64,000 bases of DNA from Allobosea sp. CS1GBMeth4. Its GTDB lineage: Bacteria; Pseudomonadota; Alphaproteobacteria; Rhizobiales; Beijerinckiaceae. Below, piece by piece: positions 37,947 to 45,913 of the stretch (within the stretch, counting starts at the first letter, position 1; each line of letters opens with the position of its first letter). The notes beneath the pieces are model-generated. The model worked only from the letters and a program-made list of their open reading frames with translations, did no database searches and was not told the origin of the DNA. Both the position numbers and the translations under genes were made by a program. The stretch covers positions 100,781 to 164,780 of the forward strand of contig NZ_FYAS01000003.1 of NCBI RefSeq assembly GCF_900185715.1. Reading direction: 5' to 3'.

Positions 37947-37968
37947 CAAAACGAAAGCCAAAACGAAA
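37947..37968. promoter_or_regulatory. Candidate GlpR operator: repeated CAAAACGAAA
   Basis: Two copies of CAAAACGAAA (37947-37956 and 37959-37968) follow each other with a 12-base period, which on the operon strand reads TTTCGTTTTG twice. DeoR/GlpR-type regulators of alphaproteobacteria bind direct repeats with a TTCG core. The site lies in the 99-base gap between glpR and glpD, so it could allow glpD-V to be controlled apart from glpR. Confidence 0.5.
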
Positions 37969-37971
37969 ATC

Positions 37972-38775
37972 CTAGCTTTCGCTTTCATTTCGCATTGCAG
38001 CATCAGCCGCCGATCCGGTTTCGACGACAGCGATTCCCTCGCTGCGGCAGAGCTCGCGCAGCGGCGGCGGGCCGAGCCGGTCGGTGACGAAGAGATCGAC
38101 GTCGCGCAGATGGCCGATGCGCACCGGGGCGGAGCGTTCGAACTTGGTGCTGTCGGCGACGAGGAGGCATTGCCTGGCGTTCTCGATGATCGCCTGCGAA
38201 ACCCTGACCTCGCGATAGTCGAAATCGAGCAGCGCCCCGTCCTCGTCGATGGCGGAGGTGCCGATCACGGCGTAGTCGACCTTGAACTGGCGGATCAGGT
38301 CGACCGCGGCGGCGCCGATCACGCCGCCGTCCGAGCGCCGCACCGGGCCGCCGGCGACGATGACCTCGATGCTCTGATGCGGGTAGAGCAGCGCCGCGAC
38401 ATGCAGGTTGTTGGTGATGACGAGCAGGCCGTGATGGTCGGTGAGCGCGCGTGCCACCTCCTCCGTGGTGGTGCCGATGTTGATGAAGAGCGAGGCGTCG
38501 TTCGGGATCAGAGCCGCCGCGGCCCGGCCGATCGCCGCCTTCTCGTCGCGGGCGATGAAGCGGCGCGCCTCGTAGGCGAGGTTCTCGACGCCCGACGCCA
38601 CCACCGCCCCGCCATGCACGCGCGACATGATGCGCTGCTCGCAGAGCTGGTTCAGGTCCTTGCGGATGGTCTGGGCGCTGACCTCGTAACGCGCCGCGAG
38701 CTCCTCGACATTGACGCGCCCCTGCGCCCGGGCCAGCGCCACGATCTCGCGCTGGCGCGGGGTGATGGTCTCCAT
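37972..38775 (-). CDS. glpR: DeoR-family regulator GlpR
   Basis: 267 residues from ATG complement 38773-38775, with GAGGAG six bases upstream. N-terminal DeoR helix-turn-helix (TPRQREIVALARAQGRVNVEELAARYEVS, then AQTIRKDLNQLCEQ). The sugar-phosphate-binding domain carries the family landmarks AVVASGVENLAYEAR, FINIGTTTEEVARAL, VITNNLHVAALL and VADSTKFERSAPV. It probably represses the glycerol operon until glycerol 3-phosphate binds. It is the first gene of the leftward unit and diverges from the HWE kinase. Confidence 0.92.
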   Translation of the reverse strand: METITPRQREIVALARAQGRVNVEELAARYEVSAQTIRKDLNQLCEQRIMSRVHGGAVVASGVENLAYEARRFIARDEKAAIGRAAAALIPNDASLFINIGTTTEEVARALTDHHGLLVITNNLHVAALLYPHQSIEVIVAGGPVRRSDGGVIGAAAVDLIRQFKVDYAVIGTSAIDEDGALLDFDYREVRVSQAIIENARQCLLVADSTKFERSAPVRIGHLRDVDLFVTDRLGPPPLRELCRSEGIAVVETGSAADAAMRNESES

Positions 38776-38865
38776 GTCCGGCTCCTCGTGACGTGGCGCC
38801 AAGCTGACGGCGCCGGCCGGCAGCGTCAACCACACGCGGTTCGGCGGCTAGACCCCGAGCCGGAC

Positions 38866-38890
38866 TGTCAAAAGACATGTGCGTTTGACA
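38866..38890. promoter_or_regulatory. Back-to-back TTGACA boxes of divergent promoters
   Basis: TGTCAAA (38866-38872) and TTTGACA (38884-38890) form a 7-base inverted repeat with an 11-base spacer. Each contains a perfect TTGACA -35 hexamer pointing away from the other, left toward glpR and right toward the HWE kinase. The -10 boxes are not clear, so the same symmetry could also be an operator. Confidence 0.4.
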
Positions 38891-38945
38891 GAGGCTGCGC
38901 TAGCGGTCGAACTGTATCGTCTTCACCCTGACCGGAAGGCCCGAC

Positions 38946-39920
38946 GTGCCGACGCAGCTCGACAAGGATGCCCGTTTCCTGCGCGCCGTGCTGGCGGCCT
39001 CGGACGATTGCATCAAGGTCCTCGACCTCGCGGGCCGGATCGACTTCATCAGCGAGGGCGGGCTGCGCGGCCTCGAGATCGCCGATTCCGAGGTCGTCCG
39101 CGGCCGGCCCTGGGTCGACCTCTGGGAGGGCGACGGCAAGACCGAGGCACTGGCGGCGCTCGCCGCGGCCCGAGCCGGAGGTAATGCCCGTTTCCAGGGC
39201 GTGATCGCGACCGCCGCGGGCAATCCGCGTTATTGGGACGTCCAGGTCTCGCCGATCATCGCGCCCGACGGCAGGCCGGAGGCGATCCTGTGCGTCTCGC
39301 GCGACATCACCGAACTGCACGCCGTCCAGGAACGCTACCGGCTGCTCGCCGGCGAGCTCAATCACCGCATCAAGAACCTGCTCGCCATGGTCTCGGGCAT
39401 CGTCAACCAGTCGCTGCGCGGCCCGGACGAGCCGCTCGAGGCCTTAAAGCAGCGCCTCGCCGACCGGCTGCAGGCGCTGTCGGCGGCGCAGGACGTGCTG
39501 ATGGCGGCGAGCCGCCACGGCGCCGACCTCACCCGGCTGGTCGAGGCCGTGCTGGCGCCGCATCGCGTCGGCCAGCGCATCTCGATCGGCGGACCGCTGG
39601 TCACGCTCTCGTCGAAATGCGCTCTGGCGATGGCGCTGGCCCTGCACGAGCTCGGCACCAATGCGGTCAAGTACGGCGCACTCTCGCGGAACGGCGGGCA
39701 TGTCGACGTGTCCTGGCGCAACGAGGCGGGCATGTTCCGGTTCCGCTGGCAGGAATCCGGCGGGCCGCCGGTGGCGCCGCCGCAGCGGCGCGGCTTCGGC
39801 CTGCAGATGATCGAAAAGGTGCTGGGCGGCTATTTCGCCGGTACGGCGCAGATCGATTTTTCGCCCGGCGGCATCGTGCTCACGCTCGACGCGCCGACCG
39901 CGGCGCTGGCGGAAGGTTAG
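38946..39920 (+). CDS. PAS-domain sensor histidine kinase, HWE family
   Basis: 324 residues starting at GTG with GGAAGG six bases upstream. The PAS fold covers residues about 8-128 (DDCIKVLDLAGRIDFISEGGL, RYWDVQVSPIIAPDGRPEAIL). The phospho-acceptor region is GELNHRIKNLLAMVSGIV with His140. The ATPase domain has the N-box ALHELGTNAVKYGALS and the WxE motif (FRWQESGGPP) that names the HWE family, then RRGFGLQMIEKVLGG. There is no membrane segment, so it senses a cytoplasmic signal such as light, redox or a small ligand through PAS; no flavin cysteine motif is seen. No response regulator gene is adjacent. Confidence 0.92.
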   Translation: MPTQLDKDARFLRAVLAASDDCIKVLDLAGRIDFISEGGLRGLEIADSEVVRGRPWVDLWEGDGKTEALAALAAARAGGNARFQGVIATAAGNPRYWDVQVSPIIAPDGRPEAILCVSRDITELHAVQERYRLLAGELNHRIKNLLAMVSGIVNQSLRGPDEPLEALKQRLADRLQALSAAQDVLMAASRHGADLTRLVEAVLAPHRVGQRISIGGPLVTLSSKCALAMALALHELGTNAVKYGALSRNGGHVDVSWRNEAGMFRFRWQESGGPPVAPPQRRGFGLQMIEKVLGGYFAGTAQIDFSPGGIVLTLDAPTAALAEG

Positions 39921-39987
39921 CCGCGCCTGCCCCCGCGTGATCGCGCGATCGTTCCAATCTTCTCCGCAGCGGGCTCCAGGGGCCGAA

Positions 39988-40479
39988 TCATGGCAGCCAT
40001 GCCGGCTCCGCTTTCGGCAGCCGGGCGCGGTAGACTCGCTGCCAGCCGTCGCTCCCGAGCGCGGTGCCCTTGCATGGGAGGTCGGCGAGGCGCGTGCCGT
40101 TGCGGGTGACGAGCACGCCCTCGCGCTCGCCGCGCCCTTTCACGATGATCGAATAGAGCGTGTAGCCGATCTCGCCGCGGCTGAAGCGAAGGATGTCGCC
40201 CGCCGAACCGGCATCGCCGACGACGGCGGCGCTGAAGGCCTGGTCCGGCGGCAGGGGTGCGGCCGGATGCGTCAGCTCGACCGCGCCCTTGCGGCCGAAG
40301 CGATAAGTCAGGCTACCCCGGCCCGGACCGATCTCGGCGGATGCGCAGAGCGAGGCGATCTTGCCGCCGGTCGCGCAGGAGAACACCGCCGCCTCGCCAG
40401 CCAGGCACAAGGAAGGCCGCGTATCGCCCAATGCCGGCAGCGAGGCGAGGAGCAGCGGCAGAACGAGAGAGGCGCGCAT
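39988..40479 (-). CDS. Small exported protein of unknown function
   Basis: 163 residues from ATG complement 40477-40479, with a signal peptide MRASLVLPLLLASLPALG; an upstream ATG (40506) would add nine residues before it. The mature part has four or so cysteines (SLCLAGEAAVFSCATG, ASLCASAEIG, DLPCKGTALG) and an even beta-rich pattern (GSLTYRFGRKGAVELTHP, EIGYTLYSIIVKGRGEREGVLV). I do not recognise the family. It is probably a disulfide-bonded periplasmic protein. It diverges from the MFS exporter. Confidence 0.65.
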   Translation of the reverse strand: MRASLVLPLLLASLPALGDTRPSLCLAGEAAVFSCATGGKIASLCASAEIGPGRGSLTYRFGRKGAVELTHPAAPLPPDQAFSAAVVGDAGSAGDILRFSRGEIGYTLYSIIVKGRGEREGVLVTRNGTRLADLPCKGTALGSDGWQRVYRARLPKAEPAWLP

Positions 40480-40522
40480 TGAGGGTCCCGGACGAGAGAG
40501 CCTCATGCTAGCGCGCTTTGCG

Positions 40523-40542
40523 TTCGACCGGAATCGGTCGAA
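40523..40542. promoter_or_regulatory. Palindrome in the divergent space before the MFS exporter
   Basis: TTCGACCG-GAAT-CGGTCGAA, an inverted repeat with 8-base arms and a 4-base spacer, lies 43 bases before the small exported protein and 137 bases before the exporter. It could be an operator for an unlinked TetR/MarR regulator or the remains of a dispersed palindromic repeat. Confidence 0.35.
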
Positions 40543-40679
40543 CCTGAAGATGCGCCCAAGATCGGCCGGCGCCGGGCTGCGCTCACTTCGCAGCGGCCCT
40601 GCATCCCCGACTCTGGCGCATGGCGGCGACGGCGGCCTATCCTCCGGCATTCCCCATGCACAGAACAGGGCATCTGCCG

Positions 40680-42173
40680 ATGGACAAGCGGGTCGAGACG
40701 CCGCCGACGCAGGCCGCGCTGTCCCACGCCGATATTCGGTCGATCCTGATCGGGATCATGCTCGCCATGTTCCTGGCGGCCCTGGACCAGACCATCGTCG
40801 CGACCGCGATGCCGACGATCGGCCGCGAGCTCGGCGACGTCGCACATCTGCCCTGGGTGGTGACCTCCTATCTGCTCGCCTCGACCGCGGTGACGCCGCT
40901 CTACGGCAAGTTCGCCGACATCCACGGCCGCCGCGTCACCCTGCTCGGCGGCATCGCGATCTTCGTGCTCGGCTCGCTCGCCTGCGCGCTCGCGCCCTCG
41001 CTCTGGCTGCTGATCGTCGCGCGCTTCGTGCAGGGGCTCGGCGGCGGCGGACTGATCGCCATGGCGCAGACCATCATCGCCGACATGGTCCCGCCGCGGG
41101 AACGCGGCAGATATCAGGTCTACATCGCCAGCGTCTTCTTCAGCTCCTCGCTGCTCGGCCCGGTGCTGGGCGGCGTGATCGCCGAAGCGCTGCACTGGTC
41201 GGTGATCTTCTGGATCAACCTGCCGCTCGGGCTCGGCGCCTATTGGATGACCGACCGGGCCCTGCGGCGCCTGCCGCGGCACGAGCGGCCGCACAGGCTC
41301 GACGTGCTCGGCGCGCTGCTGATGACCGGTGCGACGATGACCCTGCTGCTGGCGCTGTCCTGGGGCGGCACCCACTACGCCTGGGCGTCGGGGCCGATCC
41401 TGTCGCTCGTCGCCGGCTCGGCGCTGCTCTGGCTCGCCTTCGCCTGGCGGCTGCGGAGCGCCGCAGAGCCCTTGATCCCGCTCGCCATCCTCGCCAATCC
41501 GGTGGTCCGCGACGGCACCATCGCCGCCGGCTTCGGCATGGGCACCTTCATCGGGCTCACCATCTATCTGCCGCTCTATTTCGAGACCGTGGTCGGCCTC
41601 TCCGCCGCCAATTCCGGTCTCGGCCTGATTCCGCTCACCTGCGGCACCGTCCTCGGCGCCACGGCGTCGGGCCGGGCGATGACCCGGCTCGACCACTACA
41701 AGCGGGTGCCGGTGGTCGGGCTGAGCCTGGCGCTTCTCGGCACCGCCATCCTGATCGTCATGGCCGGACGACTGCCGCTCCTCCCCTTCGCGCTGCTGCT
41801 CGGGCTGATCAGCATCTGCTTCGGCACGCTGCTGCCGGTCGCGACGGTCTCGATCCAGAACGCCGTCGCTCCGCACCAGCTCGGCACCGCCACCGGCACG
41901 GCGAACTTCTTCCGGCAGATCGGCGGGGCGCTGATCGTCGCCATCTTCGGGGCGATCGTGCTCGGCGGTCTCGGCGCGAGCGGCGTCGGGCTCTCGGCCG
42001 AGACGCTGAAGGCCGGAGCGGTCGACCGCGCCACCATGGTCGGGCTGTTCCGCTACGTGTTCGCCGCAAGCTTCGCGGGCTTCGCCCTGGCGCTGCTCTT
42101 CCTGCTACGCATGACCGAGCTACCCTTGCGCGGCTCGGCCATCGCCGCCGCGAAGGAGGTGGCCGGGGAATGA
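40680..42173 (+). CDS. MFS drug exporter, DHA2 (EmrB/QacA) family
   Basis: 497 residues from ATG 40680; ATGs at 40620 and 40656 would extend the cytoplasmic N-terminus and cannot be excluded. About 14 membrane helices. Motif D1 is LAALDQTIVATAMPTIGRELG, motif A is YGKFADIHGRRVTLLGG and motif C is GPVLGGVIAEALHW. TGTANFFRQIGGALIVAIFGAIVLGG toward the C-terminus is typical of this family. It exports hydrophobic drugs or toxic metabolites using the proton gradient. No adaptor (EmrA-like) gene is next to it. Confidence 0.93.
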   Translation: MDKRVETPPTQAALSHADIRSILIGIMLAMFLAALDQTIVATAMPTIGRELGDVAHLPWVVTSYLLASTAVTPLYGKFADIHGRRVTLLGGIAIFVLGSLACALAPSLWLLIVARFVQGLGGGGLIAMAQTIIADMVPPRERGRYQVYIASVFFSSSLLGPVLGGVIAEALHWSVIFWINLPLGLGAYWMTDRALRRLPRHERPHRLDVLGALLMTGATMTLLLALSWGGTHYAWASGPILSLVAGSALLWLAFAWRLRSAAEPLIPLAILANPVVRDGTIAAGFGMGTFIGLTIYLPLYFETVVGLSAANSGLGLIPLTCGTVLGATASGRAMTRLDHYKRVPVVGLSLALLGTAILIVMAGRLPLLPFALLLGLISICFGTLLPVATVSIQNAVAPHQLGTATGTANFFRQIGGALIVAIFGAIVLGGLGASGVGLSAETLKAGAVDRATMVGLFRYVFAASFAGFALALLFLLRMTELPLRGSAIAAAKEVAGE

Positions 42174-42258
42174 CGGAACGTGGGGGTTCGCCGCGCGTTT
42201 GCCGCAGGCCCGTCACAGAGCGCCGGCAGGCTGAGCCGTCGCGTCAGAGGAGTGCGCC

Positions 42259-42816
42259 ATGTCCGATCTCGTCGTCATCGTCTATCCGACCGAGGCCAAG
42301 GCCGAGGAAATGCGGCAGAGGATCATCGGCCTGCAGAAGGAATACCTGATCCAGATCAGCGATGCCGCGATCGCGGTCATGCACGAGGGCGGCAAGATCA
42401 AGCTCAACCAGCTGCTCAACACCACCGCGCTGGGCGCCGCCTCGGGCGGCTTCTGGGGCCTGCTGATCGGTGCGATCTTCCTGATGCCGGTCTTCGGCGC
42501 GGCGATCGGCGCCGCCTCCGGCGCGCTCGGCGGGGCCCTCACCGACTACGGCGTCAATGACGGCTTCATGAAGGAGCTCGCCGCCAATCTGCAGCCGGGC
42601 AATGCCGCGCTCTTCGTGCTGATCCAGAAGATGACGGGCGACAAGGTGCTCGAGGCGCTGAAGGGCACCGGTGGCGTGGTGCTCAAGACCTCGCTCGACC
42701 ATTCCCAGGAGCAGAGGCTGCGCGACGCGCTCGCCGCCTCGCCGGCGGCGCAGCGGCAGGAACTGCCACCGGCCTCGCCGACCGAGCCCTCGCCGAATCC
42801 GATCCCCGGCGCCTGA
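42259..42816 (+). CDS. DUF1269 membrane-associated protein
   Basis: 185 residues. Opening MSDLVVIVYPTEAKAEEMRQ and a strongly hydrophobic glycine-zipper segment (FWGLLIGAIFLMPVFGAAIGAASGALGGAL, about 73-102) are the marks of DUF1269. NAALFVLIQKMTGDKVLEAL follows, and the end is a proline-rich tail of about 20 residues. The function of the family is unknown; the glycine zipper suggests membrane insertion. It is a single gene with a good ribosome site (GAGGAG), followed by a hairpin. Confidence 0.88.
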   Translation: MSDLVVIVYPTEAKAEEMRQRIIGLQKEYLIQISDAAIAVMHEGGKIKLNQLLNTTALGAASGGFWGLLIGAIFLMPVFGAAIGAASGALGGALTDYGVNDGFMKELAANLQPGNAALFVLIQKMTGDKVLEALKGTGGVVLKTSLDHSQEQRLRDALAASPAAQRQELPPASPTEPSPNPIPGA

Positions 42817-42832
42817 GCCCGCATCGGCGGGC
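42817..42832. terminator. GC hairpin between convergent genes
   Basis: GCCCGC-ATCG-GCGGGC starts at the first base after the DUF1269 stop and lies before the converging 42856 gene end. It is a short but pure-GC stem without a T-run, and a possible bidirectional terminator. Confidence 0.4.
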
Positions 42833-42855
42833 GGACCGGACGGTGCCCTCGCGCT

Positions 42856-43449
42856 CTATCGTCGCCTGAAGCCCTGCTTGGCGATGGTGAGCGCGATCGT
42901 GCGTCCGCTCTCGCTGGAGCCTTCCATGCTGTGCGCCTTCAGCTCCGCGCCGATCCCGGTGAGGCGCGCCCCGGCCGGATCGTCAGGCAGGCTCCAGCTC
43001 TGCGTGTCGGCATGGAAGGTCAGCGGCTGGTCGAAGCGCCCGCCGGCCCCCGGCAGGAAGGCGTTGATCTGGCCGACCGTGCCGGCCTTGGTCTGGTCGA
43101 GCCTGACGCGATAGAGCGCGCGCCGGCCGAGCAGCTCGAGCTCGACCCCGACGACGAGATGCTCGGCCGGATGGCGCGTGAAGATGCTCGTCGACGAGAC
43201 ACTGCGGCGGTCGATCGTCGCCTCGGCCGTCAGGCGCACGACGCCGGCGGCGTCGGTCGACAGGCGCTGGCCGGCTCCCGGAGCGCTGGCCTCGGCCTCC
43301 GAGCCGATCGCGACCCGCAGCGGCTGGCCCGCCAGCGGCTTTCCGGCCTCGTCGACGAGCTTCAGCGTCAGGCTGACCGGCTCCGCCCGCGCCTGCTGCG
43401 TGGAGAGGGTGACGATCGAGAGGGCTGCGGCGCTCAGAAGGCTCTTCAA
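42856..43449 (-). CDS. Exported protein with an Ig/carboxypeptidase-regulatory-like domain
   Basis: 197 residues. Signal peptide about 1-22 (LLSAAALSIVTLSTQQARA). SLTLKLVDEAGKPLAGQPLRV and STDAAGVVRLTAEATIDRR look like the beta-sandwich repeat of carboxypeptidase regulatory or Ig-like domains. The middle has RRALYRVRLDQTKAGTVGQI. I do not recognise a specific family. It is transcribed away from DUF1269 and follows dapD with a 20-base gap, so it may share its transcript. Likely periplasmic. Confidence 0.65.
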   Translation of the reverse strand: MKSLLSAAALSIVTLSTQQARAEPVSLTLKLVDEAGKPLAGQPLRVAIGSEAEASAPGAGQRLSTDAAGVVRLTAEATIDRRSVSSTSIFTRHPAEHLVVGVELELLGRRALYRVRLDQTKAGTVGQINAFLPGAGGRFDQPLTFHADTQSWSLPDDPAGARLTGIGAELKAHSMEGSSESGRTIALTIAKQGFRRR

Positions 43450-43469
43450 GGGCTCCGCCTCCGTCGCTC

Positions 43470-44315
<846 letters not shown>

Positions 44316-44328
44316 GGCTCACTCTCTC

Positions 44329-44417
44329 GTCATGGTCGGCCTCGCGCCGACCATCCACGACCTGCGGCGTGGATGAAAGGAAGGACGTGGATGCGCCGGA
44401 GCGGGCCCGGGCATGAC
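44329..44417. repeat. Intergenic palindrome, GTCATGGTCGG type, in the dapD leader
   Basis: 89 bases with ends GTCATGGTCGGC and GGGCATGAC. It contains two stems: ATGGTCGGC / GCCGACCAT (44332-44340 and 44346-44354) and CATCCACG / CGTGGATG. The same GTCAT/ATGAC ends occur in the other palindromes of this window. It lies between dapD and the divergent small secreted protein. Confidence 0.7.
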
Positions 44418-44521
44418 AGGGTGAGCGATGGCGGAAGCGTGCGGCGCCGTCAAGGCAAAGCGGAACGCCGACGACCCGGGCATGTTACAATGCCTTCCGG
44501 CGCACGCAGCGGAGGCCAAAG

Positions 44522-44809
44522 ATGACCCGGATCCTGATCACCCTTCTCGCTTTCGGCCTCGCCGGCACGGCGCTGGCCCAGGGACGCCCGCAGACTCCGG
44601 AGCGCAGCTGCGCCGCCAACCGCCAGAGCGTCCTCGCCAATGGCGCGATCGTGCTCGGCACCGGCGGCTACACCTATGACCGCTTCGTGCGCGACCGCTC
44701 CTTCTGCCAGTTCGACGAATATGCCGATCCGGCCTGGGTCCCGGCCCGGGACACGCCGCAATGCTTCGTCGGCTATCGCTGCAAGAGCGGGCCGTTCTGG
44801 AACGATTGA
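44522..44809 (+). CDS. Small exported cysteine-containing protein
   Basis: 95 residues. Signal peptide 1-19 (ILITLLAFGLAGTALA). The mature part of about 75 residues has four cysteines (SCAANRQ, SFCQFDEY, QCFVGYRCKSG), enough for two disulfides. Strong ribosome site GGAGG. It resembles many small conserved rhizobial secreted proteins, but I cannot name a family. It converges on recR with a 5-base gap. Confidence 0.7.
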   Translation: MTRILITLLAFGLAGTALAQGRPQTPERSCAANRQSVLANGAIVLGTGGYTYDRFVRDRSFCQFDEYADPAWVPARDTPQCFVGYRCKSGPFWND

Positions 44810-44814
44810 ACGGC

Positions 44815-45420
44815 TCAGAATCCGGTGCGCTGGCGGATCGCCGCCGCCAGCGTGCCGTCGTCGAGATAGTCGAGCTCGCCGCCGACCGGCACGCCATGGG
44901 CGAGCTTGGTCACCTTGACCGGCAGATGCGCCAGCAGGTCGGTGATGAAATGCGCCGTGGTCTGGCCCTCGACCGTGGCGTTGAGCGCGAGGATCACCTC
45001 TTTCACGGCCGGATCGGCGGCGCGCGCCACCAGCGCGTCGAGCGACAGGTTCTCGGGCCTGATGCCGTCGAGCGCCGAGAGCACGCCGCCGAGCACGTGA
45101 TAGCGCCCGCCGACCGCGCCGGAGCGCTCCAGCGCCCAGAGATCGGCGATGTCCGCGACGACGACGATCAGGCCGTCGTCGCGGCGTGGGTCGCGGCAGA
45201 GCCCGCACGGGTCGCTGGTGTCGACATTGCCGCAGGTCGAGCAGACGACGATGCGCTCGCGCGCGACCGCCATCGCCTCCGCCAGCGGGCCGAGCAATTG
45301 CTCGCGCTTCTTGACGAGATGCAGCGCGGCGCGCCTCGCCGAGCGGGGGCCCAGGCCCGGCAGCTTGGCCAGGAGCTGGATCAGGCGCTCGATCTCGGGG
45401 CCGGCGATGGTGCGGGACAT
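44815..45420 (-). CDS. recR: Recombination protein RecR
   Basis: 201 residues, the usual length. N-terminal helix-hairpin-helix [23 protein letters not shown], the four-cysteine zinc finger [16 protein letters not shown] (about 57-72), and the Toprim domain beginning [18 protein letters not shown]. With RecO it loads RecA at gaps. It is the last gene of the ffs-dnaX-ybaB-recR cluster, and a 106-base palindrome separates it from ybaB. Confidence 0.96.
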   Translation of the reverse strand: MSRTIAGPEIERLIQLLAKLPGLGPRSARRAALHLVKKREQLLGPLAEAMAVARERIVVCSTCGNVDTSDPCGLCRDPRRDDGLIVVVADIADLWALERSGAVGGRYHVLGGVLSALDGIRPENLSLDALVARAADPAVKEVILALNATVEGQTTAHFITDLLAHLPVKVTKLAHGVPVGGELDYLDDGTLAAAIRQRTGF

Positions 45421-45446
45421 GTCTCTTAGACGAAGATGCGTCCACC

Positions 45447-45552
45447 GTCATTCCGGCCGCAGCGAAGCGGAGCGCCGGAATCCATCGTAGGGCTCTGGTG
45501 CCCTTCGATGGATCCCGGAGCTGCGCCGCTGACGCGGCTTGTCCGGAATGAC
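45447..45552. repeat. Intergenic palindrome, GTCATTCCGG type
   Basis: 106 bases between recR and ybaB with ends GTCATTCCGG / CCGGAATGAC. The inner stem has TCCATCG / CGATGGA. It lies inside a conserved operon, so it is transcribed with it and may affect message stability rather than end transcription. Confidence 0.75.
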
Positions 45553-45571
45553 GATGCGCGTGGCAATGCGG

Positions 45572-45895
45572 TCAGAACAGCTTGGGCATGCCGGGCGGGA
45601 TCGGCAGGCCGCGGGTGACCTCGGCCATCCTCTCCTGCACGGCGCGCTCGGCCTTGGTGCGGGCGTCGTTGCTGGCGGAGATGACGAGATCCTCGAGGAT
45701 CTCCTCCTCGCCCTGCACCATCAGGCTCGGATCGATCTTCACCGATTTCAGCACGTTCTTGGCGGTCATGACCACCTTGACCAGGCCGCCGCCGGCCGAG
45801 CCCTCGAATTCGAGCGCATCGAGCTGGGCCTGCATGTCGGCCATCTTCTTCTGCATCTCCTGCGCCTGTTTCATCAGGCCCATCATGTCGCGCAT
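45572..45895 (-). CDS. ybaB: YbaB/EbfC-family nucleoid-associated protein
   Basis: 107 residues. N-terminal helix [33 protein letters not shown] (coiled-coil dimer) and the YbaB sheet and tail [23 protein letters not shown], finishing [12 protein letters not shown]. It binds DNA as a dimer. It lies between dnaX (18 bases) and recR, the order conserved across bacteria. Confidence 0.95.
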   Translation of the reverse strand: MRDMMGLMKQAQEMQKKMADMQAQLDALEFEGSAGGGLVKVVMTAKNVLKSVKIDPSLMVQGEEEILEDLVISASNDARTKAERAVQERMAEVTRGLPIPPGMPKLF

Positions 45896-45913
45896 TGCGG
45901 CGCTCCTTTGCGG

